A stretch of DNA of 64,000 nt, taken from assembly GCF_014084125.1 (NCBI RefSeq), contig NZ_CP048405.1, positions 248,001 to 312,000 of the forward strand. Reading direction: 5' to 3'. Source of the stretch: Streptacidiphilus sp. PB12-B1b (GTDB lineage: Bacteria; Actinomycetota; Actinomycetes; Streptomycetales; Streptomycetaceae). Below the pieces are notes generated by a model. It searched no databases, was not told where the DNA came from, and saw only the letters and a program-made list of their open reading frames with translations. A program made the position numbers and the translations under genes. Positions 53,830 through 61,890 of the stretch are shown one piece after another (position 1 is the stretch's first letter; the number at the start of each line of letters is the position of its first letter).

Positions 53830-54579
53830 TCAGTCCCCTGGCCCGGACGTCCCGCTATGCACACCTGGCTGCGCGGGAGCGCCTTCCAGAGAGGTCAGGA
53901 ACCTGCGGAGTCCGTCCCGCGCTTCTGCTCCGGCGCCGTCGGACCTCCTCGTCACGAAGCCGGTGAGGGTGCACCGCTCCCGAACCGCGGTCGGATCCAC
54001 CCGGTTGACCTGGTGCGGGGTTCCCGCGCTGAGCAGGACCAGCCGGTTGGGCCTGGGAAGGACGGCGACCGGGCTCAGTGCGGACCGCTGGACCGCTGCC
54101 CCGACCTCCGCCGTGTCGGTGCTTTCGCCCGGTTCTCCCACGCCCTCGTCCAGGATCAGCAGCTCACCGCCCCAGGAGGCGCGCCATTCATCGTGCAGGA
54201 ACAGGATGTAGGCGCCCGTTCGTCCGCCGCCCGCGTCACTGTGCCATCCGTAGCGGGATCCCACCGGATATTTCCAGAAAGTGAAGCCCACCCGGTCCCA
54301 GTCGCTGCCGAGGTCCCCGAACAGAGCCGGAGCCGCGGTGATGACATCAAGGACGCGGTCGTACGTATCGGGTCCTCCGGCCGTGCGCCGATCGGATGTC
54401 CCGTTCCGGACGACGGTAGTCCGCGACTTGTACGGCGTACCGTCCTCCGCTTTCTGGATGGGGCCCTGCGCCGGAGCGAATGTGCTGTGGGTCATGACCC
54501 GGCGGATTTCCGCCAGCGCGGGGCCGTCGAGAAAGTCGTCGAGGACGGTATAGCGCCGTCCGCGCTGCGTCACCTGCAT
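53830..54579 (-). CDS. Fe(II)/2-oxoglutarate oxygenase, prolyl-4-hydroxylase type (paralogue A)
   Basis: 249 residues. Iron ligands H113 and D115 are in WHSDAGGG, the distal H189 is in GTPHQVNRVD, and an Arg near 200-202 is placed for 2-oxoglutarate. FTFWKYPVGSRYGWHSD and WGGELLILDE are typical of the P4H group. It is clearly a tandem duplicate of the next gene upstream, with the same opening MQVTxRGxRxxxxDDFLD. Each probably hydroxylates a different position or step. Confidence 0.87.
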   Translation of the reverse strand: MQVTQRGRRYTVLDDFLDGPALAEIRRVMTHSTFAPAQGPIQKAEDGTPYKSRTTVVRNGTSDRRTAGGPDTYDRVLDVITAAPALFGDLGSDWDRVGFTFWKYPVGSRYGWHSDAGGGRTGAYILFLHDEWRASWGGELLILDEGVGEPGESTDTAEVGAAVQRSALSPVAVLPRPNRLVLLSAGTPHQVNRVDPTAVRERCTLTGFVTRRSDGAGAEARDGLRRFLTSLEGAPAQPGVHSGTSGPGD

Positions 54580-54676
54580 GATGTACTCCGTTTCCTGCTC
54601 TCGGACGCCTGCTCGATGATTCCGGTTCGGCCGGGGTCCGCCTTGGCGTTATGGACCGCCGGGCTTCCAGCTCGGC

Positions 54677-55399
54677 CTACGAGGCTTTCCTGGCCGACTC
54701 GCCCATCAATCGCAGGAGTGTTTCCCGGGCTTCCGTGCCGGTCGTCTCCGTGGTCTTCTTCGATATGAAGCCGGTCAGCGTGCACCTGGGTGCCTCCGCG
54801 GTGGAATCCACCCGGTTGATCTGGTGCGTCGTTCCGGCTTTCACGAGCACCAGCCGATTGGGTCTGGGAAGGATCGCGACGGGGCTGCCCGTGGACTGTC
54901 TGACCTGCTTCTCCATTTGCGCGATAAAACTCCCGGTGCCATCGGCCGACGCCGCAGGTTCCTCGTTCAGTACCATCAGCTCGCCGCCCCACGAGGCATT
55001 CCAGGTGTCATGCAGGAAAACGATGAACTCGCCCCTGCGGCCACCCCCGGCATCGTTGTGCCAGCTCAGCCTGCTTCCGGCGGGGTACCGCCAGAACGTG
55101 AAGCCGGCCTGGTCCCAGCCGTCCCCGCGGGTACCGAAGATCCCTGGCTCGGCCGCCACCGCCCTGAGGATCTTCTCGTACGCCTTCGGCCGGCCCGCGC
55201 TGTCCTCCTGGCCGAGGGCGTCACCCTTGAGATAGGTGCCTCGAGACCGGAAGGCCCTGCCGTCGGTTTCCGGGTGGATGACGCTCTGCACCTCCGAGAA
55301 GGTGGCGCGGGCCATCAGTGTGCGCATCTCCGTCAGCATCGCCTCGTCGAGAAAGTCATCGATGATGACGAACCGGTCTCCCCGGTGCGTGACCTGCAT
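54677..55399 (-). CDS. Fe(II)/2-oxoglutarate oxygenase, prolyl-4-hydroxylase type (paralogue B)
   Basis: 240 residues. Ligands are H114 and D116 in WHNDAGGG, and H192 in TTHQINRVD; R205 follows in PRCTLTGF. The middle region 145-172 differs most from paralogue A, which is where the substrate lid lies in P4H enzymes, so a changed substrate or site is plausible. It is 87 bases from the carrier-protein gene. Confidence 0.87.
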   Translation of the reverse strand: MQVTHRGDRFVIIDDFLDEAMLTEMRTLMARATFSEVQSVIHPETDGRAFRSRGTYLKGDALGQEDSAGRPKAYEKILRAVAAEPGIFGTRGDGWDQAGFTFWRYPAGSRLSWHNDAGGGRRGEFIVFLHDTWNASWGGELMVLNEEPAASADGTGSFIAQMEKQVRQSTGSPVAILPRPNRLVLVKAGTTHQINRVDSTAEAPRCTLTGFISKKTTETTGTEARETLLRLMGESARKAS

Positions 55400-55486
55400 G
55401 ATCTCGGTGTTCCCCTCCGTTGTGATCGCACGAATTGCGCGTGCCGTGCTTGCGCGTGTGCACAGAGCCGCGGTCCTGGCCGGTTC

Positions 55487-55837
55487 TCATTCCTGATCGA
55501 GCGGTTCTGCCGGGTTTGTCCCGGGAGTCGGGCACGACGCAAGCAGGAGCGCTTCGGCCCAGCTGGCCACGGTGCGGCGCCCGGCGTCGACCAGGACCTC
55601 TTCCGGCAGCTCGAGGCCGGTTTCCTCGCCGACCCGCAGCGCCAGCCTGATCCAGTCCAACGACCCCAGCCCGAGCTCCACCAGATCCCGGTTCCGGATA
55701 CTGCCTTCGGTCCTGACCTCATCGAGAGGGAATGGCGCCGTGCCGAGTTCGCCCAGCATCTCCACTAGCAGTCCGGCGATCAGGGCGGCGAAGTCCGTGC
55801 CGGTATCCGCCCGACCGGCGGTCCCGTTATCGCCCAT
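55487..55837 (-). CDS. Acyl/peptidyl carrier protein
   Basis: 116 residues. The pantetheine attachment motif is LGLGSLDWIRLALRV with S59; the Asp of the usual DSL is Gly here. Helix 1 is LIAGLLVEMLGELG and helix 3 LPEEVLVDAGRRTVASWAEALLL. It overlaps the ligase gene by 11 bases, so the ligase very likely loads it. It is a stand-alone carrier, not part of a PKS or NRPS. Confidence 0.85.
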   Translation of the reverse strand: MGDNGTAGRADTGTDFAALIAGLLVEMLGELGTAPFPLDEVRTEGSIRNRDLVELGLGSLDWIRLALRVGEETGLELPEEVLVDAGRRTVASWAEALLLASCPTPGTNPAEPLDQE

Positions 55838-57137
55838 GGCGGGACTCCTTTCTTACGAGGGTGGTCAGTGCATCCCGGTCGAGTTTTCCCAGAATATTGC
55901 GCGGAAATCCACTGAACTGTAGGACCAGCGGTCTTGGAATCGAATCGGGCAGCTGCGAGAAGTAACTCTCCAGCGTGCGTTCGGCAATGGTGGACCGGGT
56001 CTCCACCACGGCATAGAGGTCCTCGATTTCTGGAGTCCCATCGCGTCCCAGAACCAGGATCTGAACGTCGGTGGCGCCGGATATCTCGCGCAACCCGCGG
56101 GTGAGCGGCTCCGGGTCGACGAACCGGCTGTTGAGCCGGACAGCCGAGCGGACGCGTTCGATGTGGTGGTAGATGCCGTCCGCGTCGCACTCGACGATGT
56201 CGCCGGTATGCCAGACGTCACTAGGGGTGCGGCCGAGGGTTCCCTCCACCGGTGCCGACATCTCCAGGACGAGTTCACCCCGTCCGCGTCCCACAGGCCT
56301 CCGGACCTGGATACCGGCGATCGGCCGGCCGATGCCCCGGGGCCCGAGAAACATTCCGCCGGTCTCGGTGGATCCGTAACCGCGGTGCAGTGGCCGGCGA
56401 AAGCGCTCCTGGAACGCCGCGTCCAGCGCGTCCGGCACGCCACCGGCCCCCACCAGCGCGCAACGCACGCTCTGGTCCCCGCTGCGCTTCACATCCAGCA
56501 GGAGCCTGGCGAGCGCCGGTGTCAGCACCACCACCGAGACCGCCCCCGAGTCCATCAGATTGGCCAGTGTCCGCAGCCTGCTGGTGGGCGTCGTGTCGAT
56601 GTCGCAGCCTGTCAGGAGGGCGGCCATGACCAGGCCCCAGCCGTAGGAGTGGGTGATCGGCACCGGTACGGCGACCCGATCGGCCGGCACCAACTCCAGG
56701 TAGTCCCGGTAACCGGCGGCTTCGACGCGCACGCCGGCAATCCCGCGACGGGCCGTCTTGGGCTTTCCGGTGCTGCCTGAGGTCGGCATCAGCACGGCCG
56801 TCCGGCCCAGCCCGGGGACGACGGTGCGGTTCGTGGCCGGCGTGACGACCAGGTCCTGGTGCAGCCGACACACCCGCTGCAGGTCTTCAGGCAGATCCTG
56901 GATGCCTGGCGCGATCAGGGGAACGGCGTCGAGCAGCCAAACCGCCAGCATCGCTGTGATGGTGTCGGCCGCACTCAGATCGATCAGCAGAACGACATCG
57001 CCAGGTTGGACGCTCGCGTTCATGAGCCCTGCCCTGGCGAGCTGGATACGGCCCCGGCTGTCGATGATCGGCCGCCCGTCGACCCGGGAGCCGCGGGAGA
57101 TGATCAGTGACGCCAGGGAACGGCGGTCTTCGCTCAC
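55827..57137 (-). CDS. ANL-superfamily acyl/aminoacyl-adenylating ligase
   Basis: 436 residues, shorter than the usual 500 or more, with a trimmed N-terminal part. All core motifs are present: A3 MPTSGSTGKPKTA (118-129), A5 GYGSTETGG (253-261), A7 WHTGDIVECD with D313, A8 ERVRSAVRLN (327-336) and A10 RNILGKLDRD with the catalytic K418. It activates a carboxylic acid as AMP ester and passes it to a thiol, here presumably the carrier protein. The substrate pocket sequence is not one I can read. Confidence 0.87.
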   Translation of the reverse strand: MSEDRRSLASLIISRGSRVDGRPIIDSRGRIQLARAGLMNASVQPGDVVLLIDLSAADTITAMLAVWLLDAVPLIAPGIQDLPEDLQRVCRLHQDLVVTPATNRTVVPGLGRTAVLMPTSGSTGKPKTARRGIAGVRVEAAGYRDYLELVPADRVAVPVPITHSYGWGLVMAALLTGCDIDTTPTSRLRTLANLMDSGAVSVVVLTPALARLLLDVKRSGDQSVRCALVGAGGVPDALDAAFQERFRRPLHRGYGSTETGGMFLGPRGIGRPIAGIQVRRPVGRGRGELVLEMSAPVEGTLGRTPSDVWHTGDIVECDADGIYHHIERVRSAVRLNSRFVDPEPLTRGLREISGATDVQILVLGRDGTPEIEDLYAVVETRSTIAERTLESYFSQLPDSIPRPLVLQFSGFPRNILGKLDRDALTTLVRKESRHGR

Positions 57138-58384
57138 CGCGGTTCCCCCCTGTCCAACGGCCCGTCTCCGCCGGCTGACAGCACGGTTACCTGCTCATCG
57201 AGCAGCTCGGGATCACCGGTTTCGCGGTACGACTGCAACAGCCTGCTCGTTTCCGGGCGGAACTCGACGGTGTGCAGGACTCCGTTGACCTCCACGCTGA
57301 CGTCTCCCGGGGCGAACAGGTCACTGCGCAGGTGGAGGCGCACCTGCTGAGCCCCGCTCACCCGGATCCGGATCGCGTCCCCGGACATCCGCTCGGCGTG
57401 GACCTCCGCGATCGACTGGGGCACGAGCCGGTCCAGCTCGACCCAGTAGGCCCGGGCGTGACCGTGGTCCAGGGCACGGTGCCGGATCTCGGTCACCGCG
57501 CCTGACCGGTGCCGACCGGCCAGCCAGCCTGCCAGCTCGCGAAAACGCGGAGACTCCCCACGCTCCAGGTCGAGAGTCCCCAGAGCGTGCCGGCCGCCTG
57601 CGACTTCGCTGTACCGCAGCTCCCCGTGCCCGAGCTCCCGCAGACCTGCCACGGACTCCCGGTCGAATCTGGGCAGGATCTGCGTGTCCTCGGCACCGTG
57701 CACGACGAACAGGGGAAGCGGCAGCAGGTTCCGCAGCAGCGCGCGCTTTCTGAGATCCGTCCCGAACGCCTCCCACATCGACAGGGCCCCGTTGATCGGC
57801 ACCGCGGCGCAGAAGCGCCCCCAGAACCGCATCGCCAGGTTCCAGGTGGCCAGCGCCCCCATCGAAACGCCAACAACCATGCAACGGTCCGGATGGACGT
57901 TCAGCGTCGTCCGTGCCCAGTACAGCGCGGCAAGCGGAAAGTCGTCGCCGTCGAGATCCCAGCACGGCGCGTCGAACCGGTTGCCGAACAACCCGGCCAT
58001 GTCGAGGCGGTTGGACCGCTTCTCCACGGGCCGCGCCGTGGGGCAGAGCAGGGCGACGTTCAACAGCCGTGCGAGCGCCTGGAACCGCGGCAGCAGACTC
58101 GGGCCGCTGCCGCCGACGCCGTGCAGGAGTACCAGGGCGCCGAGCTGGCTGCTGTCCGTGCCGCTGGGGACGTACACCGCCATGTCGGTGGTCCTGCCAG
58201 TGACGTCCGTCAGGACCACGGTGCGGGTACCGGGCTCGGCCGTCGGGGACCCCTCACGGCTGCACAGCCGGCGTCTCAGCTCGGCCACGTCCAGGTTGGA
58301 CCGACGGAACCGCCGCATCAGCTCGGCCGGGTCACCGTCGGCGCAGAGCGTGCGCAGCTCGTGCGGGCGTAGGTCGGTCAGCAC
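57134..58384 (-). CDS. Alpha/beta hydrolase (PHB-depolymerase/feruloyl-esterase-like)
   Basis: 416 residues. Nucleophile S174 is in VGVSMGAL, the Asp in HGAEDTQILPRF (233), the His in GGRHALGTL (266), and the oxyanion segment is LLHGVGGSG (86-94). After residue 290 a beta-rich extra domain (VRLHLRSDLFAPGDVSVEVNG) is present. There is no signal peptide, so it acts inside the cell. It may release a product from the carrier protein or trim an ester. It overlaps both neighbours. Confidence 0.8.
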   Translation of the reverse strand: MLTDLRPHELRTLCADGDPAELMRRFRRSNLDVAELRRRLCSREGSPTAEPGTRTVVLTDVTGRTTDMAVYVPSGTDSSQLGALVLLHGVGGSGPSLLPRFQALARLLNVALLCPTARPVEKRSNRLDMAGLFGNRFDAPCWDLDGDDFPLAALYWARTTLNVHPDRCMVVGVSMGALATWNLAMRFWGRFCAAVPINGALSMWEAFGTDLRKRALLRNLLPLPLFVVHGAEDTQILPRFDRESVAGLRELGHGELRYSEVAGGRHALGTLDLERGESPRFRELAGWLAGRHRSGAVTEIRHRALDHGHARAYWVELDRLVPQSIAEVHAERMSGDAIRIRVSGAQQVRLHLRSDLFAPGDVSVEVNGVLHTVEFRPETSRLLQSYRETGDPELLDEQVTVLSAGGDGPLDRGEPR

Positions 58385-59277
58385 GGCGTCACCCCGGTAG
58401 GACGGGGCGGGAGGCTCGCCGGGAAAGGCCCTGCGAAGTGCCGGGAACCCAGACAGATGGGTACCCGGTTCCTTCGGCGCACCTTGGCCTGCGACAGTTG
58501 GAGTGCGCCCAGGATGTCAGCGGCCAGGACCGGGAACTCCAGCGTGTCGGCGCCGTTCGCCCGTGCGGCCGGCCGGAGCAGGTCGACCAACGCCCTGAGC
58601 CCGTTGCCGTCTGTCCCGAGACTCACGCTCGACACCAGTCGGCTGCCGTCCAGCACCCAGTGGACACGCGTTGCTGACTCGTCCGCGGGAGACCCTTCGC
58701 CGTCGGACCGGTCGGCCCGGCCGAACAGATCCACGGTCGGTGCCGCCGAGCGCTCGTCGCGTGGCAGCATGATCTCTCCCCGGAACCTCGGCCGATCGGT
58801 ACTGGTGGTCGGCTGGGACGTCTTGTCCTCCGCGTGGTCGTCCGACGGCAAGGGGAGACCGACGCGGTAGATCAGCGGCCGCCGAGGGCTCATGCCCAGG
58901 ACTTCGGCGATGCCCGACTCCTGCATGCCTGGTTCGAACCACGCGGCGATCCCGAACAGGCCTTCCTGCTTGGCCGTGTCCCGCAGTGCGAACGCCAGTC
59001 GCAGCGCGGCAGTCGAGCCGCGCATGTCCTCGCTGACGTACACACCCTTGAGAAAGAGATAGGGGCCCCACCGCATGCTCCGGTGAACCGCGTACAGCCG
59101 CCCGTCCGAGTCGTTCAGCCCCACCCAGCGGAAGTCGTCCGTGGCGGCCAGCTCCTGCCGCAGGCGTGCCGACGTGAGGCCGAATCCGCCGGACAGCCGG
59201 TACACGTGCTCGGCATCCGCCGGTCCCAACTGGCGCACCACGCCATCAACACCGGGCACGGTTCTCCGTTCCACCAT
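58378..59277 (-). CDS. GNAT-like acetyltransferase of the biosynthetic operon
   Basis: 299 residues. An N-terminal GNAT-like domain is seen in GVVRQLGPADAEHVYRLSGGFGL and FLKGVYVSEDMRGSTAALRLAFAL, with DMRGSTAA replacing the usual Q/RxxGxG/A loop. The second half (VHWVLDGSRLVSSVSLGTDGN) may be a second, weaker GNAT-like domain. It overlaps the radical SAM gene by 32 bases and the hydrolase gene by seven. Acylation of the product or intermediate is inferred. Confidence 0.7.
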   Translation of the reverse strand: MVERRTVPGVDGVVRQLGPADAEHVYRLSGGFGLTSARLRQELAATDDFRWVGLNDSDGRLYAVHRSMRWGPYLFLKGVYVSEDMRGSTAALRLAFALRDTAKQEGLFGIAAWFEPGMQESGIAEVLGMSPRRPLIYRVGLPLPSDDHAEDKTSQPTTSTDRPRFRGEIMLPRDERSAAPTVDLFGRADRSDGEGSPADESATRVHWVLDGSRLVSSVSLGTDGNGLRALVDLLRPAARANGADTLEFPVLAADILGALQLSQAKVRRRNRVPICLGSRHFAGPFPASLPPRPTGVTPC

Positions 59278-60655
59278 TCCGTACTTCCGCTATGGGCAGC
59301 ATGCGACGCGTGAGCGCGACGAATTCCCGGCCCTCCTGGGGCGCCGGGGAGCCGCCGGGGGTGAGGGGGATCTTCAGCATCTTCCGACTGGAGGTCCGGC
59401 CGGCCATGAGATTGAGCATCCGGCCCGTGGTGAGGAAGCGGCTGTCCAGGTCACCGATGACCCACGAGAACAGGTCCGGGTCCAGTGGATGGAATGTCGG
59501 GTCCAGTATCTCGGCGTTCTCCAGGCCCAGTTGGCGGGCCAGCTCGGTCTCGGGCAGGACGCGGTAGCCGACATTCAGCGTCAGTTCCTCCGAGTCGAGG
59601 TTGTCGTTGATCCACTGGGCCGTGGCCCGGACGCTCTCCCGGGTCTCACCCGGGCCACCGAGCACCACACTGACCTTGAACTTGATGCCACGGGGCCGGC
59701 ATCGTTCGATGAACCTCTCCACATGCCGGGTGTCGAAGCTCTTGCCGAGCGCCCGCATCACCCGGTCGTCCAGGCTGTCGGGTGAAATGATGACCGGGCC
59801 GACGTTGCTGACGGAGAGGAGGTCAGCGAACTCGTCATCGAACGGCTTGGGCGTGAAGTATGCGGACCAGGTCAGCCCTGACAGGTCTGCGGCAGTCACC
59901 GCGCGGACCACGTTCTTGGCGAAACTCAGTTCGCTGTTGAAGATACCGTCGGTGAAGAAGACATCCCGGATCCCGCTCCCGTAGGCGGTCCGCAGTTCTT
60001 CGACTATCGCCCCCGTCGGCTTGTGATCGCCGCCGTTGTCACCACTGATGTAGGCGTAGGGGCAGTAGACGCATCCCTGGTAGCAGGTCTTGCGCTTGGT
60101 CTCCACGCCGATCGAGCCGCCCCGGGAGGCATAGGCCGACAGCAGCCGCTCGGGGTGGTCCAGGCTGTTGGCGATGAATCCCGGATAGCGATCGCCGGAC
60201 AGGTTCTGCCCGAACCCGAGGTACTTCCGGGGATCCGCGACGATCTCGAGCATGGACTGCTCGCCGGGCCCCACCACCCCGACGTCGAATCCGAGTCGGC
60301 TGATCAGCTCCGGCCCGAACAGGCTGTAGCCGGGGCCGCCGCCCACCAGCAGCGGACGACGGTGGCCCAGCGCCTCGCGGATCCGGGCGAGAAAGGTCTC
60401 GTAGTGTGTCACGTGCCCGTCGCAGGACAGGTCCACCGGATCGATGTTCCTGATGGTGAAGCCGATGACGTCCCATGGCTCTGCGGCCCATGACAGGTCC
60501 GTGGAGGCCGAGGGGTCCTCGATGAAATCGATCAGCCGTGTCCTGTGGTTCTCCCGCTCCAGCGCGTCCTGTATGCACCTGATCCCGATGGGGAAGATGG
60601 GATCGTTTCCGGGCATGGGGAGGCTGGCGAGATTGACGAGCAAAACGGCGGTCAT
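59246..60655 (-). CDS. Cobalamin-binding-type radical SAM enzyme
   Basis: 469 residues. A Rossmann-like N-terminal domain of the B12-binding type (LLVNLASLPMPGNDPIFPIG, GFTIRNIDPVD, LLVGGGPGYSLFGPELI) precedes the radical SAM domain with CYQGCVYC (C191, C195, C198). The base-on-type DxHxxG motif is absent, as in many class B radical SAM methylases. These enzymes methylate unactivated carbons or make C-C bonds. First gene of the 11-gene operon; GAAGGAAAG precedes the ATG. Confidence 0.87.
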   Translation of the reverse strand: MTAVLLVNLASLPMPGNDPIFPIGIRCIQDALERENHRTRLIDFIEDPSASTDLSWAAEPWDVIGFTIRNIDPVDLSCDGHVTHYETFLARIREALGHRRPLLVGGGPGYSLFGPELISRLGFDVGVVGPGEQSMLEIVADPRKYLGFGQNLSGDRYPGFIANSLDHPERLLSAYASRGGSIGVETKRKTCYQGCVYCPYAYISGDNGGDHKPTGAIVEELRTAYGSGIRDVFFTDGIFNSELSFAKNVVRAVTAADLSGLTWSAYFTPKPFDDEFADLLSVSNVGPVIISPDSLDDRVMRALGKSFDTRHVERFIERCRPRGIKFKVSVVLGGPGETRESVRATAQWINDNLDSEELTLNVGYRVLPETELARQLGLENAEILDPTFHPLDPDLFSWVIGDLDSRFLTTGRMLNLMAGRTSSRKMLKIPLTPGGSPAPQEGREFVALTRRMLPIAEVRNGGTENRARC

Positions 60656-61154
60656 GGCTTTCCTTCAGTGGAATCGCTGATCGGCGGATCCGGTTGGCGT
60701 CATACGGAACAGTGAATCCATGGGGCGGCAACCGTGGATGGCAGTCGGACCGCCGTAGCGGCACGAATCCTCGTCAAGGGCTGCTGCGACGCCTGGCTGG
60801 ACAGCGGGTTCCAGACCCGGAGCGTGTTCCAGGAGCCGTGATCGGGCTCTGGACGGATCTGTAACCCTTGCCCTGTTGTGCGGAGGCGGCTCGCCGCCGC
60901 CCTGACTGCAGGAATTCGTAGCCGGGATGAGCTTGTGAACGTGCTGTGGCCTGATGCCGACCCCTTGCCGTTCCTGAGCGTTGCGCCAGCCGACTCGGGG
61001 CCGGCTATCAGGCCACAGTGCCCGGCGACTCCTTCAGGGATCAGGAGATCACGCGGACGTACTGCTGATGACGCAGAATCCTACTGAGACTCGCGGACTG
61101 CCGCAGGACGGAATATCCGTCCGGTCGGCAGGCCGACGAATGCCCGGATGCTGT
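60656..61154. other. Intergenic region between the leader-peptide gene and the main operon
   Basis: 499 bases. It contains a decayed SARP-like fragment (60878-61068, plus strand) and a pair of small hairpins just after the peptide gene (61106-61137, minus strand: GGACGG-AATAT-CCGTCC and GTCGG-CAGG-CCGAC). The hairpins could slow or partly end transcription, so the peptide may be made in excess over the enzymes. The operon promoter should be at 60680-60790; TTGACG at 60770-60775 on the minus strand is the only -35-like word. Confidence 0.45.
60878..61068 (+). pseudogene. Decayed fragment of a SARP-type winged-helix regulator
   Basis: One frame reads RRLAAALTAGIRSRDELVNVLWPDADP, the usual N-terminal winged-helix text of SARP proteins. 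A second frame further on reads LGAGYQATVPGDSFRDQEIT, matching the wing and start of the activation domain. The middle is deleted and the frame is lost, and a stop follows. Confidence 0.45.
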
Positions 61155-61448
61155 TTAGAGCGGGTCGCAGGACGGCGCGGCGACACGGTACAGGAACTCC
61201 GCGTCAACGAGGTTGAAGAGCGCCTCGCACGCACCGTCGAAACGCTTGGCATCGGCCAGCATGAGGCTGTCCATGCCCTCCTTGTCGAACGACAGGCCAG
61301 CCGCCTCCATGGTTCCACGCGGGTCGACCGAGAGGTTCTTGGCGAACTCCTCGTCGTAGGTGAGCCGGCCGACGATCGCGTCGATCGTCATGGCCGCCCG
61401 CATTGCGGACTCAGCCTGGGTCCGCGTGAGCTCAAGGATTTGAGCCAT
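61155..61448 (-). CDS. 97-residue peptide with Nif11/NHLP-like leader (candidate RiPP precursor or scaffold)
   Basis: The protein opens with MAQILELTRTQAESAMRAAM, then IVGRLTYDEEFAKNLSVDPR and GTMEAAGLSFDKEG, the layout of Nif11/NHLP-type leaders (helical, with a DPxxxLxxxGL block). The tail is AEFLYRVAAPSCDPL with one Cys near the end and a second at residue 74. The Shine-Dalgarno AAAGGAGGTG and a TTGACA promoter are the strongest in the cluster, as expected for a substrate peptide. No GG cleavage site is visible. It could equally be a small helper protein. Confidence 0.7.
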   Translation of the reverse strand: MAQILELTRTQAESAMRAAMTIDAIVGRLTYDEEFAKNLSVDPRGTMEAAGLSFDKEGMDSLMLADAKRFDGACEALFNLVDAEFLYRVAAPSCDPL

Positions 61449-61486
61449 GTCCGAACACCTCCTTTGGTTTGAGTAATTCCGAGGAG

Positions 61487-61516
61487 AAGCTAATGAGCGG
61501 ACGGGAAGGCTGTCAA
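61487..61516 (-). promoter_or_regulatory. Strong promoter of the 97-residue peptide gene
   Basis: On the minus strand TTGACA (61511-61516) and TAGCTT (61487-61492) are 18 bases apart, about 40 bases before the ATG. The -35 is a perfect consensus, unusual in this genome. Confidence 0.65.
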
Positions 61517-61890
61517 CGGCGGTCGCGTCGGAAAGAGGGAATATGCACAAGCAGCGGTGCTTCATGTATGGGGCAGCGCGGGAACAGGTCGGGAACGCCT
61601 GCAAGCAGGATCCGAGGTATTCCGCAACTCGAAATGGAACCCGCACCCCGGGCCCGGCCGTCCTGGTCACTTAGGCCACCGCGCGGACGCACTGACCGTC
61701 CGTCGGAGTTCTCCGCGACACGACCTGGGACGGCGAGGCAGTTCTCGGTAGCAACCAGTGAGCCATGCGGTAGGTGGGTGCGGAACCTTTGCCCGCAGGA
61801 GCATGAGGCACCCCTGTCGCCCAGCCGGCGCTCATCCGGTTCACGGAGCTCGGCCACGCTCGGATGCCGCGGATGGAAAGGGCAGGTCAG
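61517..61890. other. Divergent intergenic region
   Basis: 374 bases between the peptide promoter and the ParB-domain regulator. No supported gene; an AT-richer stretch at 61530-61640 is the likely control region for both sides. No StrR-type GTTCGACTG box was found. Confidence 0.45.
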
